Both the position numbers and the translations under genes were made by a program. From assembly GCA_030015575.1 (NCBI GenBank), contig CM057340.1, positions 752,377,632-752,441,631 on the forward strand: a stretch of DNA of 64,000 bases. Direction: 5' to 3'. Below the pieces are notes generated by a model. The model saw only the letters and a program-made list of their open reading frames with translations. It made no database searches and was not told the DNA's origin. Position 1 is the first letter of the stretch. Each line of letters starts with the position of its first letter. Below, piece after piece: positions 10,003 to 21,089 of this stretch. This stretch comes from Agapanthus africanus. Taxonomy: Eukaryota; Streptophyta; Magnoliopsida; Asparagales; Amaryllidaceae.

Positions 10003-12925
10003 TGTCACGCCCCGCTTCCCAGTGTACGGGTAGAGGACGTGACGAGGCCGCTACGTATTTACTGTGAAGTAAATACGCTAAGCGTATCTAAGCAATATAA
10101 AAGTAAATGCACAAGAGACAAGATATAATAAAACAGCAAGTTTATTTATTCACGTTCTTTCTGTACAATGCATGGAAATGTAAATACAACTGAAATAAAG
10201 CAATGCCTAAACAATGGCATAACAGAAGGTACTAAAATAAAAGTGTACAATGAACTAAAGCTCTGGGTCTTCAACGAAACGGTCCAAGTCTTCAGCGCTG
10301 GGCTCGATCTCTGACGTGTCCAGATCACCTGACGACATTCAAAGAAGAAAGAAGAGAATGTCGTCAGCGAACAGATCGCTCGGTAAGTCCCAAAGATAAT
10401 GGAGAAATAGAATAGACAGAATAAGAAGGTAGCTTTTAAAATTGTATTATATTGTTATAATGTGGTGTTAACGCTGTTGTTTGTAACTTGGTACAGAAGG
10501 ATGCCAGTGTATACAAGATGAGTCTCTATATGCTAGAGACTAGGGCAAACGGAATGTACAAGAAACCGTTGGGCCACGGTACAACAACAACGGAATATAG
10601 GTTAGGTGTCTTAATCTTACTGTCTCATGCCACTTCTAACACCTTCCGTACCAATCTACCCCTTAAACCCCGAGATGTTTTGTTTGTATAGTTGTATTGT
10701 ATTGTCTTGTATTGTAAACTGTATAGATTGTATAATTGGATGACTTACTGAAACCATGATATCAGTAAATAGATGTAACTGTAGAATCATGGATGTAACT
10801 GGAGAATCATGTAAATGGAAGTATATCCATGGTTCGGTTCAGTCAATATAGATTGAATGGATTCATATTGAGTTGTAATATTGTAGATTGCAGATTGTAA
10901 ATTGTAAATTGTAGATTGTACTTGAATCATATTCAAGTCAGTTTATTAATGAGACTCAGTCTGAGTCAGACAATTAGAAAAGTAAATTGAAGTCCTGATG
11001 GTTTTGATGTTATCGGTAACCGCTGCACATGGGCGGCAGGATTTGTGTCTTTTTCAAGACGATTACCGTATTGATAATACCGTTGTTAAGTTGTCTACCT
11101 TAGATAGGCAAGCACCCACTTCTCTGGCTCCCTGAGGCTCAAGAGATTGGTCCCGCTTAAACCTATGTTTACTAGGGTCCTTAGGGTAATTTATAGAACT
11201 TGAGGGGATTTTATGTAAAAATACTTTTGTATAATTTTCAAAATACTCCCCGAGTATTTAGTTATCATCTTTAGAGTTATCATGAATGTAGATTTTATAA
11301 TTGTGATATTTCTAGTGAAAATATCCTAAATTCATAATAAAGGGTATTTATTTGTAATATTGACTTGTATGGAATTCATGGTATATTAATGTAAAGTGAT
11401 TCTTGTGATTTTTGAAAAGAGTTGGAATATTATATTATTTCAAAATAGATATTTTAATGTTACATATATACATAATTATATAAAAATAAATTTATATATA
11501 TATTTTATATTTCTAAAAATCTCATTTTCTTAAGATGTCGTATTTTAAATCTCTCGAGACCGAATGCTCCTTGCGGAGGTCTGAATCTCGCACTACTAAG
11601 CCCGAAGATGGGCGATAATCCGCACCATCCTGAACGGGTTCTCCAAATTGGGTTGTAGCGGCGCTTTGCAAAGATTTGTGTAAAATACTAATCTTTTAGA
11701 AAACGGTTTTAATAGTAATGGTATTTATTTGAAATGTTTCGTTTTCCCGTATTCTATGTTCCTGAGAAGTATTGTGCTATGCTGCATATGAGTGTTGTGA
11801 GGAGGTAGGTCATTATCTCGTGATCTATTTAAAGGTATAGCAAGTTTGTGATGTTTAAATGTCGAAAATGAAACTATATGGTATTTTAATGAAAATGTAC
11901 GGTAAAATGGAAATAGCAATTTGTTTTGATATGGAACTTGTTCAATATGATTAGTTAGTGTTTAATAGTCAACATGTAATGGTTTAACAAGATTGTATTA
12001 AAGGAAAAGAGAGATTTTAGGAAGAACCGAATCGGAAATCGGATTTGCTCCGATTCCGTCGGGTTTTAGAATTTCGTATTTTCAGAAAGAGTAGAGAATG
12101 GGAAAGGTGGGACTTACTTGCTTAGAGCTTAGAAGAGAGGAAGAGGAATCGGGAGGAGGCGTCGATGCGTCGTTTCGTCGCCAGAAGCTCCTAGGGTTGT
12201 TGTTGGAATTTCGCCGAAGCTTCGCCCCTTTGCTAGCTTGAATTGTACACAATTTCACTAGGATTTTCTTCAGAGTTTTGATTAGAATTTTGGAGTAGGG
12301 GGTAGTGTTTAGGGGTTGTATTTATAGGGTTAGGCTAGGGTTAGGGTAGATGAAGAGTTAAAATAAAAAATGAAATAAAATGTATTAAAAATGTATTAAA
12401 AGTGGAGTAATTGTGGTTTTAAAAGAGCTCTGGAAATGGTCTAACGAAATAAATTATACAAGTGTGTAGGGAATGTGAAAAGACACAATTTTCATGTTGG
12501 GGTCGTCGCCGGAATTGGCCGACTCGGCCGTGACTCGGTCGGAGGCCTGAGTTGGCCGAGTCGAGGCGGAGTTGGCCGATTTCCGGCCGAGTCAGGTGGC
12601 CGGAATCCCTCCCGACGGTTCATCTATCCTCTAGCAATGTTACATTTTTAGGTGTAGTGGGGGGGTTTTGTGAGATATGCACATGTAAACCCTTGGTATT
12701 ATAAGGGTAAAAAATAAAACAAATATTAAAAATAATGTGGGGTATGGGGTTTGAACTCTGGTGGCTTGGTTCAGCAGTGCAAGGTATTACCAATGTGCTA
12801 CAAGCTCTTTCTTGTAATTAATTAGCAAAACAAGTATTTAACTTGTGCTCATGCAAAAGTACCCCTTTCTTTAAATTTTGAAAAAATTGCAAAGAAAGTT
12901 GTACATGGAATTTGGGGTTGTTACA
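10003..12925 (-). repeat. LTR of the LARD-like element (5' LTR in element sense)
   Basis: 2923 bp counterpart of 6069-9007, with the same TATAAATA, GC-rich block (about 12503-12606) and tRNA-like segment. Differences by eye are scattered substitutions and small indels, including a shorter AT tract near 11486-11502. Confidence 0.9.
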
Positions 12926-13039
12926 ATAAGACAAATTCTCCTATGAAAGAGAATTTAATTCTCAGAGCACAGAACTAACCAAAATGGCCAAAGGAGCGCT
13001 TCAGCGCTCCAAGTCTAGCGCTCTGCATTCATAGGCCGG

Positions 13040-13385
13040 CTTTCAGCGCCAAGCGCGCCACATGCTCCTCACGTGGGCGCTACTTAATAAAGAGCGCTCT
13101 GCACTCATTAACTGGCGCTCAGCGCCAAGCGCACCACGTGCTCCTCACGTGTGCGCTATTTCACAAGAAGCGCTTTGCACTCATTGACTGGCGCCCAGCG
13201 CCAAGCGCGCCACGTGCTCCTCACGTGTGCGCTATTTCATAAGAAGCGCTATGCACTTATTGACTAGCACTCAGCGCTAAGCGCACCACGTGCTCCTCAT
13301 GTGTGCGCTATCTTACAGGAAGCACCTTAGCACTCTAAGTCTGGCGCTCAGCGCCAAGCGCGCCACGTGCTCCTCATGTAGACGC
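13040..13385 (+). repeat. 76-bp tandem repeat with paired CACGTG motifs
   Basis: Units have GCGCC-AAGCGC then CCACGTGCTCCTCACGTG then AGCGCT. The first CACGTG of successive units falls at 13135, 13211, 13287 and 13364, with a CACATG version at 13059, so the period is 76-77 bp. This is a second G-box array in the same LTR, downstream of the TATA box and unrelated in period to the 71-bp U3 array. Confidence 0.8.
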
Positions 13386-13754
13386 TGAGGGAACATAAAC
13401 TGTTCTTTAAATAAAGCCCTAGAGCCATAATGATGGCTCAACACTCAATAAAAGACAAAAGGGGCGTCGGAACCCAAACCAGTGCTCAGCATTGTTAAAT
13501 AAAAAAGGATCAAGCCTAATTAAATATTCAACATTTTAACTGAGTGGGCCGAGCCTAAGTTGGCCATATGTCTCTTATTTAGATTAATTGAGCCCATATG
13601 CTCATAAATCTTTTTAACTAATCTTAGTCCCAAACTTGACTACAGATCTTCCAACCAACATTTATTCAAGGGTACATCTCTTCATTCCTCTGATATGTGT
13701 CGTTGTAATTCTTCAACGTCTTCAGAGAGGTGGCAGGTCCCGACAACCAGACAT

Positions 13755-13990
13755 TCCATGGACTATGATGTCCTTAAACTTTATGGACTGTGGGGTCCTT
13801 AAACTCATGGACTATGATGTCCTTAAACTTTATGGACTGTGAGGTCCTTAAACTCATGGACTATGATGTCCTTAAACTTTATGGACTGTGATATCCTTAA
13901 ACTCATAGACTATGATATCTTTAAACTTTACAGACTATGATGTCTTTAAACTATCATGGACTATGATGTCCTTAAACCCAATGGACCGCA
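13755..13990 (+). repeat. Minisatellite in LTR B (GGACTATGATGTCC core)
   Basis: Roughly 25-53 bp units alternate GGACTATGATGTCCTTAAAC and GGACTGTGRGGTCCTTAAAC. It is the same core as in LTR A (opposite strand), LTR C and the 3' region of C, but arranged in shorter units than the 72-bp form of C. Confidence 0.75.
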
Positions 13991-14369
13991 ATGTCCCTAA
14001 ACTAAAACAATAGAGTTCAAATACTCTTTTGTTGGATCTAAATGATCCTGTTAAGTAGATCTTAGTCTAAAATTAGACTAACGTATCCTTAACAAACGTT
14101 TAAGTTGATCTTAATCTCAAACGAGATTAACGATCCTTGAATCCAACCCAAACCCAAATCTAAGAAAATACGGATTTGGACTAATCCACGCCCTACGGGT
14201 GACAACATAAATTAGTCTCCGTATACAATCCACGGGCAACAGAAAATAAAACAAACACACACGACACGAAGTGATCATCTGGAGAAGGAGAAAGTGGTTA
14301 CCGCGATGCGGTAGCGTAATTAACTGCAGGGGCTTGCGCCTGTAGAGAAGAGCGTCCCCACAATCAAAA

Positions 14370-14388
14370 CCCCCTCACAATGAGGGGG
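14370..14388 (+). other. Conserved stem-loop near LTR B 3' end
   Basis: CCCCCTCA and TGAGGGGG pair around a CAA loop. An equivalent stem occurs in LTR D (about 44939-44957) and, shortened, in LTR A (about 658-676). The C copy has decayed. Its position in U5 suggests an RNA structure; that is inference. Confidence 0.5.
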
Positions 14389-14565
14389 AATCTGACGAAG
14401 TCTGCTACAACGGCCGCATCTGTCCAAACCTCCGATAAATGGTTCCATAAATCAACTTGGCATCTTCGGAGAGGTGGACGGATAACACCAAATAGAATTT
14501 GCCTTTAAATTCAGGCAAGACGTTCCATCCCAGATCCGTCTCTGTTTTCGGCGGTGAACAGATTC

Positions 14566-14583
14566 TGGCACGCCTGGTGGGAC
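14566..14583 (+). other. Primer-binding site of element B
   Basis: TGGCACGCCTGGTGGGAC starts five bases after the LTR end. Same position and near-identical sequence as in elements A and C. Confidence 0.8.
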
Positions 14584-14710
14584 ATTTTCCTCTTTCCACT
14601 CCACACTTCGTGTGTCGTGTTCGCGAACGAATCACGGGTTTGCTATAGTTGCCCCTGAATTCGAGGTACTAAGATTTGGTGTCTTGCTCCGTGCAGAAAA
14701 CAGAAGATCA

Positions 14711-16980
14711 ATGGCTTTCAACTGCAACAACTCCCACTCCGTCCTTGCCGGAGGAGTGACCTACGGGCCTCAAGCGGCCTTCGTTTTCACGATGCCAGTA
14801 GAACAGGTGACGCAAGCTACCACTGGGCTGTTCTTTGGGACCATGCTCCCACCGATGAGCTTCAACGCCCCGCTGCCGTCACAAAAAGCTCCGAAGAAGT
14901 CGGTCTTTGATCGGCTTGCAACTACCGCGGCCCTTCTCAACGGGTCGCTTAAATCCAATGCCTCGGTCTTTAACCGACTGGGCCAAAGCTCCAACGGGCC
15001 CGTGAAGAAACCCGCGATAACTGAGGGGGTTATCCCGAAACGGATAGCCATCCCTGTTCTAACAAACGAAATCATCAAAGAGGCTTCTCCTGCTAAGGGA
15101 TCGGTCTTCGCTAGACTGTCCGCTCCAACTCCTATTTCGGGCGAGATCACCAAAGTTGCTTCCCCTGCCCAAGGGTCAATCTTCGACATGTTGGGTGCTT
15201 CTTCTCAACGAACGTCAGTTTTCAAGAGGCTGGCACCGGCGGCAACCTTTCACCAGAGCAGGGGGCATGATAAAGCCACCCCCATAGCTGAGCCAATATT
15301 GTCTGCAAGGAATGCTCGACGTCGCCACTGGCGCCGAGTGAGGAAGGCCGGGGGCAGTCCCCTCTCTGGATTAACTCCACCAGCTCCGATGGTGGAAATT
15401 AATGTTGCTGTTCCAACTGGGAACAACTTTGAACCATTTAACAGGGTGCGCAGGGATTCTCCGACTGTCGTGCTAAAAAAGTCCCCTCCGCCTGCTGAAA
15501 AGATTACAAAGACGAAGCCAGAATAGCCCCCTCAGCGGCTGTCCTCTAAAATCCATAGGGTCTGGCGAAGGGTCCAAGACTTTGTGATTAACCAGGACTA
15601 CTCCCGCCAACCAAAGAAAATGAAGGTTCGGCAAGATAAGGACCACCCTGTCATGCCACAGAAGGTGTTGTCTACTTGGGTGCCCGCTACAACGGCCCCT
15701 CAACTTCGACCGCTCATAAAAGGAGAAAGCTGGTGAAGATCTCCGCGTCTGCGACGAACCACAAAGGAATTGAATCCAAACGCCCCAAGTCTGGGGGTAT
15801 GGTAGTGCATACTGTTTATATGGCTTGCAGGAAAGAGGATAGCCGTGCTTCTACGGGTCACCGACCGCTCACCCGATCAGTAACAAAGGCTTAGGAGCAA
15901 CTACAGCAAAAGCTCCAAGAGATGCTAACGAAGATGGTCGTACTCACTGGGCCAAAAGGAAGCCCGGAAACATCGTCGGAATAACGTCAAGAACAGGAAA
16001 CTGATACCGAATTCCTCCGAAGAATGCTCGAAAGGAAGGACAAAGAGGCCGCGGAACAAGCGGCCAACATAAAACAAATGGCACTTTTATTCCAAGATAT
16101 GGTCGGGATGATGATCCAGCCGGACCCTCCAGTCGAGGATCCTCCAATAATAATTGAAGACGACAGAGGGGAGTCATCGAACCCTCCTCCGGCCTTTTCA
16201 GCTGCCAAGGAAGAGACCATCTCCAAAGCCGCCCTTGACGACTATATAGATCAACAGATACGAGCTCACCAGGTAAATGAAGCAACTGGCCAAGTCGTCA
16301 GAACTGGGTGACCATATGCAGGATGGTACGATCAGATTAAGTACCCGCCAGGATACACGATCCCTAAGTTCCATGTATCTAAGGGGACCAGCAATCCTCA
16401 TCAGCACGTCGCTCGGTTCAGGCCTCTGTGCGGCAACACTGGAAGTGACGATAAGCTACTTCTTCGCCAATTCGTCAGCAGCTTGGCAGAGACGGCGTTC
16501 GAATGATATTCAGAGCTTCCCAACGACTTCGTCAAAACTTTTACAGAGATGGAATTACTATTCACCCAGTGTTTCGCCAGCGCTAGTGAACGTACCCCAA
16601 TCACGGCATTGATCAATGCCAGGGTGAGGCCAGGCGAAACATGGGTTCAATACGCCATTCGATAGCGAAATCTATGGTCAAAATGTGAACAGCGCATAGA
16701 GGAAGCTCCTGCAGTGGGCATGTTTGTGGGAACCCTCGATCCACAGGCGACCATATCTCAATTCATAATGTTCTTCAAGCCGACTACTTTTCAGGCCTTG
16801 ATTGACAAGCTGGCCCAAATGGACCAGATGGGCCACAGGCCATCCTCTTCGAAGTCGGAGCCGCGGAATGAAAAAGGGAAGGGAAAGCGACCTTCGTCTC
16901 CAATGCTCAGCAACAGCCGACTGGTCCAAAACCAGCTGATCGCCAAAGCGATAGACAGCGATTCCTCAACGAAAAGTTAA
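14711..16980 (+). pseudogene. gag: gag of element B (broken)
   Basis: The start is chosen at 14711 by alignment with C (48281) and A (333). The N-terminal 270 residues hold repeated SVFDRL, SVFNRLG, SVFARL and SVFKRL motifs separated by Ala/Pro-rich linkers and end in a TAG at 15524. The capsid-like Retrotrans_gag core follows (about 16312-16850), with KYPPGYTIPKF, a LLLRQF-like helix and the LPNDFVKTFTEMELLF segment. Damage visible against C: loss of one C in a C-run near 15696, stops at 15982, 16309, 16504 and 16663, and a frameshift near 16980. Gag would coat and package the RNA; this copy cannot encode it whole. Confidence 0.8.
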
Positions 16981-17972
16981 GACTCCTTACTCGTTTCCGC
17001 GGGAGAAAACAAAGAGACTGTTTGAACTGGCGATACGCAACAGGATCATCAATCTGCCAGATCCGAGACGTCCATTGCAGCCCGGTGATGCCAACAATCC
17101 CAATTATTTCCTCTATCACCGAGTAGTAGGCCATCCAATCGAAAATTGCTTCGTCTTCATAGGCTGGATTGAGGACCAGTACCAACAGGGCAAATTCGCG
17201 CTGTCTGAGAATTGGAAGGTGGGCCCGCCCCAGCCACACACTCCTAAATAGATGGACACGCCGGGGGCATCATGCTCTTTTATTGAAGAAGCTCTATAGG
17301 AGGTCGCTCTTTCAGCCAAAACGAAAAAAATGCTGAAAGATCACCAAGCGTGTCCGACAGTTAGATGGAATAACCCGCTGGAGTCCAAGATTACTGAAGG
17401 GATGCTGAATCCGCGCCCAACGCTGAAAGTTGGTGATGGTGGAAAAAACATTCAGGCCAAGCCTCCAAGGTCTTTAAAGAAAAAGAAGGCCAAGAAGCCC
17501 GTCCAACCCGACGATAGCCGTACAGGTCTGCAGAAATATATCGATGCACTGGAAGAATATAACCAGAGGGCACGGACCCCAATCACATTGGACAAATTCT
17601 TTAAGCATGTTCTTGAGAATGAAGACGATGACGCTGACAAAGGAGACGATTCTTCAGAAGGGCCTGAGGACTATGTGGCGAGCTGCCACATGATCTCTCA
17701 CTCGATAAATGGCAAAAAAGCTCCTGATGCAGAGAAACTGGGGGCAAATCCCGAACCGGAACTCCTAGAACCGTCAGATGAGATGATTGACATGTTGCTG
17801 AATGAGGCCTGTCAAAAGAGCAAAGCTGATCGAGAGCGCGAAATGGCCATATTTGAAAAAGCCAAACGTCGGCGGCTGGACAAAAGGGTTGAAGTACCCC
17901 AACCGGATGGAAGCACTTCTGCCGCCAGCAAAAGCAGGTTTAAGACAAGGAAGCAATTCACTAAAGCCCTGT
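16981..17972 (+). pseudogene. gag-pol linker of element B with zinc-knuckle-like module 1
   Basis: This corresponds to C 50490-51490. It begins with a YSFPREKTKRLFEL segment and then NYFLYHRVVGHPIENC, where the first Cys of the C-X2-H-X4/5-H-X4-C pattern is replaced by Phe. Next is a GWIEDQYQQGKF stretch, then a Lys-rich tract, an acidic tract and a basic helix (REMAIFEKAKRRRLD). Stops replace Lys near 17249 and Trp near 17296. The frame is open from 17330 to 17972, where the Athila element begins. After removing that element the frame continues at 30069. Confidence 0.7.
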
Positions 17973-19978
17973 TGATTAGTCGAAAATATTGCATATTTCA
18001 GCCGGCAATTTCCTCATCATTTGCATTCATTTAGAAGTGTACGGTATTCATATTTCACATATTAGCAAAACTGTCGCAAAATATCAGATTGCATGTGTTA
18101 GACTCTAAAACCGGCACTATAAAGGAAATTGACCGCATTTCATGGCATCGCATCATCTCTATATTGCGCAACACTTGTTTTAAGATCTGTACAGGAAAAT
18201 CCAGAAGAAAAGCCAAAATTTATACGGTACCGATCAAACATTACGCCAACTCAATGATTTCAATTCTGGTATCAATTCAAAGGGAAAAATACAAATCAAC
18301 ATATCAGATGAAGCCCAAAATATTAGCCCAGGACCACTGCAAAAAGACCAAAGCCCAAGGAGCCAACATGGCCGCGGATCCGCGGCAGGAGCCTGCTTGC
18401 GCCGCGGTTCCGCGGCCGTCTTGCCACGTCAGCACTTGATCTTTGCATCAAAACTCTTCACTCAGGGCCCACATTCAGCTCATATACTTCAAGTTCCAGA
18501 ATACTCCAGAGATTTCTGCTAGATCAGCAAGCTTTGGAATCAACACTAAACTAGCCTATCATTCTAGAAACTTCTCCCTAAACCCTAGCTTAAACCCTAC
18601 GCTAAAGCCTAACAAACTCCTTCTAGAAGCCTCAACAAACTTTTGGAGGGAATTGTAAATTCAAACCTAGACCTAGGGTTTGGGAGATCTATAAATAAGA
18701 CCCTAGGCTCACTTGTATCATAATCCCCCAATTTTGAGAATAATCTCTAATCTTGGAAAAATCCCTCCATTAGTTCATCTTTAGCCATTCACTCTTTTCT
18801 CTCTTCTTTCACAAGTCTAGTGAGAGGACTTGTGTGAAACCTTAACCCTAATTCCAATCAAAAGCCAAGATCCCGAGTACCCATCAAGCAAGAAGCCTTG
18901 CAGCCTTTTATGAGCCGAGCCGATCTTCAACAGAGCAAGTGGTCCAAGCCGATCCGCGACTCACGGAGCCGAGCGACGCCAATTCAACAATTTAGTTCTT
19001 CCTCTTGTAGTTCTTGAGCGACTGTAATCAAATTGTTGATATAAATAAAAGGTGATATTCTTTTATCTTGTTTTCTTTAAATTCTTGCATCATGATATCT
19101 TTTCAATTCTTGAATACTTTCTGTGTGATGATGTTTGAGTAATACTCCGCTCGTCGAGGAGTCGAGACGATCAATAGAATGATGATGTAATATATCTGAA
19201 ATCGATTCTTGAGTCCTACGAGTTTTGTAAACCCTAGCAAGTTCAAGAATCGACGACCCAATTCGTTGCGATGCTTTCTTGATTGATATCGCTCGAGATT
19301 GGGGAGTTACGATCGTTTCTTGAAATTGCTAGAGGCTAGAATGTGAATGATATCTACGAAAGAACAAGGGTTAAACGATGAAACCCTAGTTTCATCAAGA
19401 AAGCCCTAACTCTCGTCGATCATCATCGATCTAGTATCAATCCTTCGAAGGACAAGAATATGAAATCTTGAGATTACATCACGTCTATAGATCCGATCGA
19501 TTCCTACGAGCCTCATTTAGATTCTTGACATTTGATTGGAAATATCATCGAAACCCGATTCTCGATCGTTTATCAGTTTCTTGATTCTTGATTAAACTCG
19601 TGACACCTGAATCAATCGATAAATTCTTGAATCATATTTTCTTTTCTTTTCGATTAACTTTTCGATTCAAACAAATTAAATACAGAAACGAATCGCACAA
19701 TCCCTGTGGACGATCCGCACTCGCTTACGATCTACAATCGACACCGTAATTGATTGCGGTCAAATATAATTCTTTGATTGTGAACTTGATTCAATTTTCT
19801 AATTACCGACACAAAGAGACTCTTATCGATCAAATGAAACCGTTATCGGGAATCATTTGAGTTGATTTACTTACTCAGTCTTGAATTTTACGAACAATCA
19901 AATGGTGCCGAAATCGGGGACTATTTAAATTGATACTTTTACTTTTCACATCCAATCGAGAAAATTCATTCAAAATCA
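17973..19978 (+). repeat. 5' LTR of the Athila element
   Basis: 2006 bp, TG...CA ends. It carries a TATAAATA box at 18690, a GC-rich palindromic block at 18371-18420 and two primer-site-like motifs near its 3' end (19835 and 19903). No gene is supported; the ORFs at 18089-18439 and 18443-18658 recur in the other LTR and are chance. Confidence 0.93.
18690..18697 (+). promoter_or_regulatory. TATA box of the Athila LTR (also 28776-28783)
   Basis: TATAAATA in GAGATCTATAAATAAGACCC is identical in both LTRs. It is the likely core promoter for the full-length transcript. Confidence 0.65.
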
Positions 19979-19980
19979 AA

Positions 19981-19998
19981 TGGCGCCGTTTCCGGGGA
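19981..19998 (+). other. Primer-binding site of the Athila element (tRNA-Asp type)
   Basis: TGGCGCCGTTTCCGGGGA lies two bases after the LTR end. It differs little from the TGGCGCCGTTGCCGGGGA described for Athila-type elements and tRNA-Asp. Confidence 0.9.
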
Positions 19999-21089
19999 TC
20001 GCGCGCTAATTCGTTTCATATTTTAATTTGAATTGAAAGAATTATTCCATTGTTATTTTGAGATCAAAATTCGTGCAAACCCTAAACGATTTGTTGTGGT
20101 TCATTGCAAGGAAATCTGGAGCTGTTTGGCAATTGAAGAAAATTTTTGGAAAATACCAGAGAGTTGAGGGAGTCTACAGAAGCTCCCTGGAAAATTTTGG
20201 TTCAGTGATCACATCATCTAACCGCGGAAGCGCGGCAGTAAGGCCCATATGCGGCGGAACCGCGGCAGCCTTGAGCCTTCTCTGTGCTAAATTTCATCAG
20301 GTAACTTCTTACCTTCTCCTCTCTCCTCTTTTAGCTCCAACTAATAATTTTCTGCAGGTTTCTTTGCAAATAATCGCAGCGCTGCAAAAAGAAAAAATTA
20401 AATTTGTGCGTGATTTTGTTTCTTGGTTGTTTGCATTCTAAATACGGATATTAAGGGGCACGGCCAAATCCAAATTAGGTGGGGATTTCATTACCCTTCC
20501 TAGGCCCCAAAAATCACAAAACTTGCATCCGCATTGACCCACATTAACTAAAAAATATCTAGAGATGACTCTAAGGACTGTCGCGCTCAATTAGGACAGA
20601 AGAAGGCCATGGGTAATTCATTGCTTATCCGCGTTTTCTTGTGGTGTCTAAGGCGAGTGTGTCTAAGGCTAGTGGTTTTTAATTAGGCCCACTACTTACG
20701 TAGTGGAGTACCTTCCCACTTACCTGGCACTTATCCGGCCACAGGGGGACAAAGAGGCAGTGGAGGATTCTATCCTGCGACTTGTCTTTTGGCAGTTAGG
20801 AGCGGTCTAGAGCCGGACCTAGGTGACCACTAGATTCTAGGGTTTGTGTGCTGCATTTGTTGTGTCGCATCATTTTTTTCAAAAATCCGTCCCTTTTTCA
20901 AAGCAAGCACCGCATTCATTCATTTACCCCTAATTATAAGTCAACGCTGCCACTTGTACTAACCCTTTTTAGTGCAAGATAGGCTGGACACGGGATTCTA
21001 GTGCCCGTTTAGTCCGCGTACCCTTTATCGACTCCGAAGTCGATAATTCTCCATTTACCTTTTCTTTACCCACTACCACACCCACACCG
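19999..21089 (+). other. Athila 5' leader, non-coding
   Basis: About 1.1 kb between the primer site and gag. A 127-codon ORF at 20058-20441 has no recognisable domain. A GC-rich segment at 20221-20270 resembles the palindromic CCGCGG block of the LTR. Nothing else recognised. Confidence 0.6.

Larger units (their letters stand above)
6069..12925 (-). mobile_element. Large-LTR non-autonomous element (LARD-like, Tekay/Del-related)
   Basis: Two LTRs of 2.9 kb (6069-9007 and 10003-12925) flank only 995 bp of interior. The TSD ATAAG is perfect (6064-6068 and 12926-12930). Read on the minus strand the LTR starts TGTAACAACCCC and ends GGGGCGTGACA. The 3' LTR is preceded by AAGGAGGGCAGAA, which together with the upstream GAGGACGAA is typical of the end of Tekay/Del chromoviruses (established family knowledge). 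The interior keeps a decayed gag only: protease, RT, RNase H and integrase are absent. Movement would have needed proteins from a related autonomous element. It sits inside LTR B. Confidence 0.88.
12926..14560 (+). repeat. 5' LTR of element B, right part
   Basis: Continuation of LTR B after the insertion; the first five bases are the duplicated ATAAG. It contains a 76-bp tandem repeat, a minisatellite related to GGACTATGATGTCC, a stem-loop near the end, and ends GGTGAACA at 14560, five bases before the primer-binding site. The joined LTR is about 2.7 kb. Confidence 0.8.

Noticed and set aside
14370..14388. Stem-loop with following T-run on one strand, terminator-like
   Set aside because: Rho-independent termination does not apply to plant nuclear DNA; listed only as a conserved LTR hairpin.
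15944..16285. Minus-strand ORFs over the gag of B
   Set aside because: Antisense shadows of the gag frame; no domain similarity and no counterpart in C.
18560..18610. AAACCCTA-like sequence suggesting telomeric repeats
   Set aside because: Only a few irregular units within the Athila LTR; no tandem telomere array.
20058..20441. 127-codon ORF in the Athila leader
   Set aside because: No recognisable domain, in a non-coding leader; ORFs of this length occur by chance.
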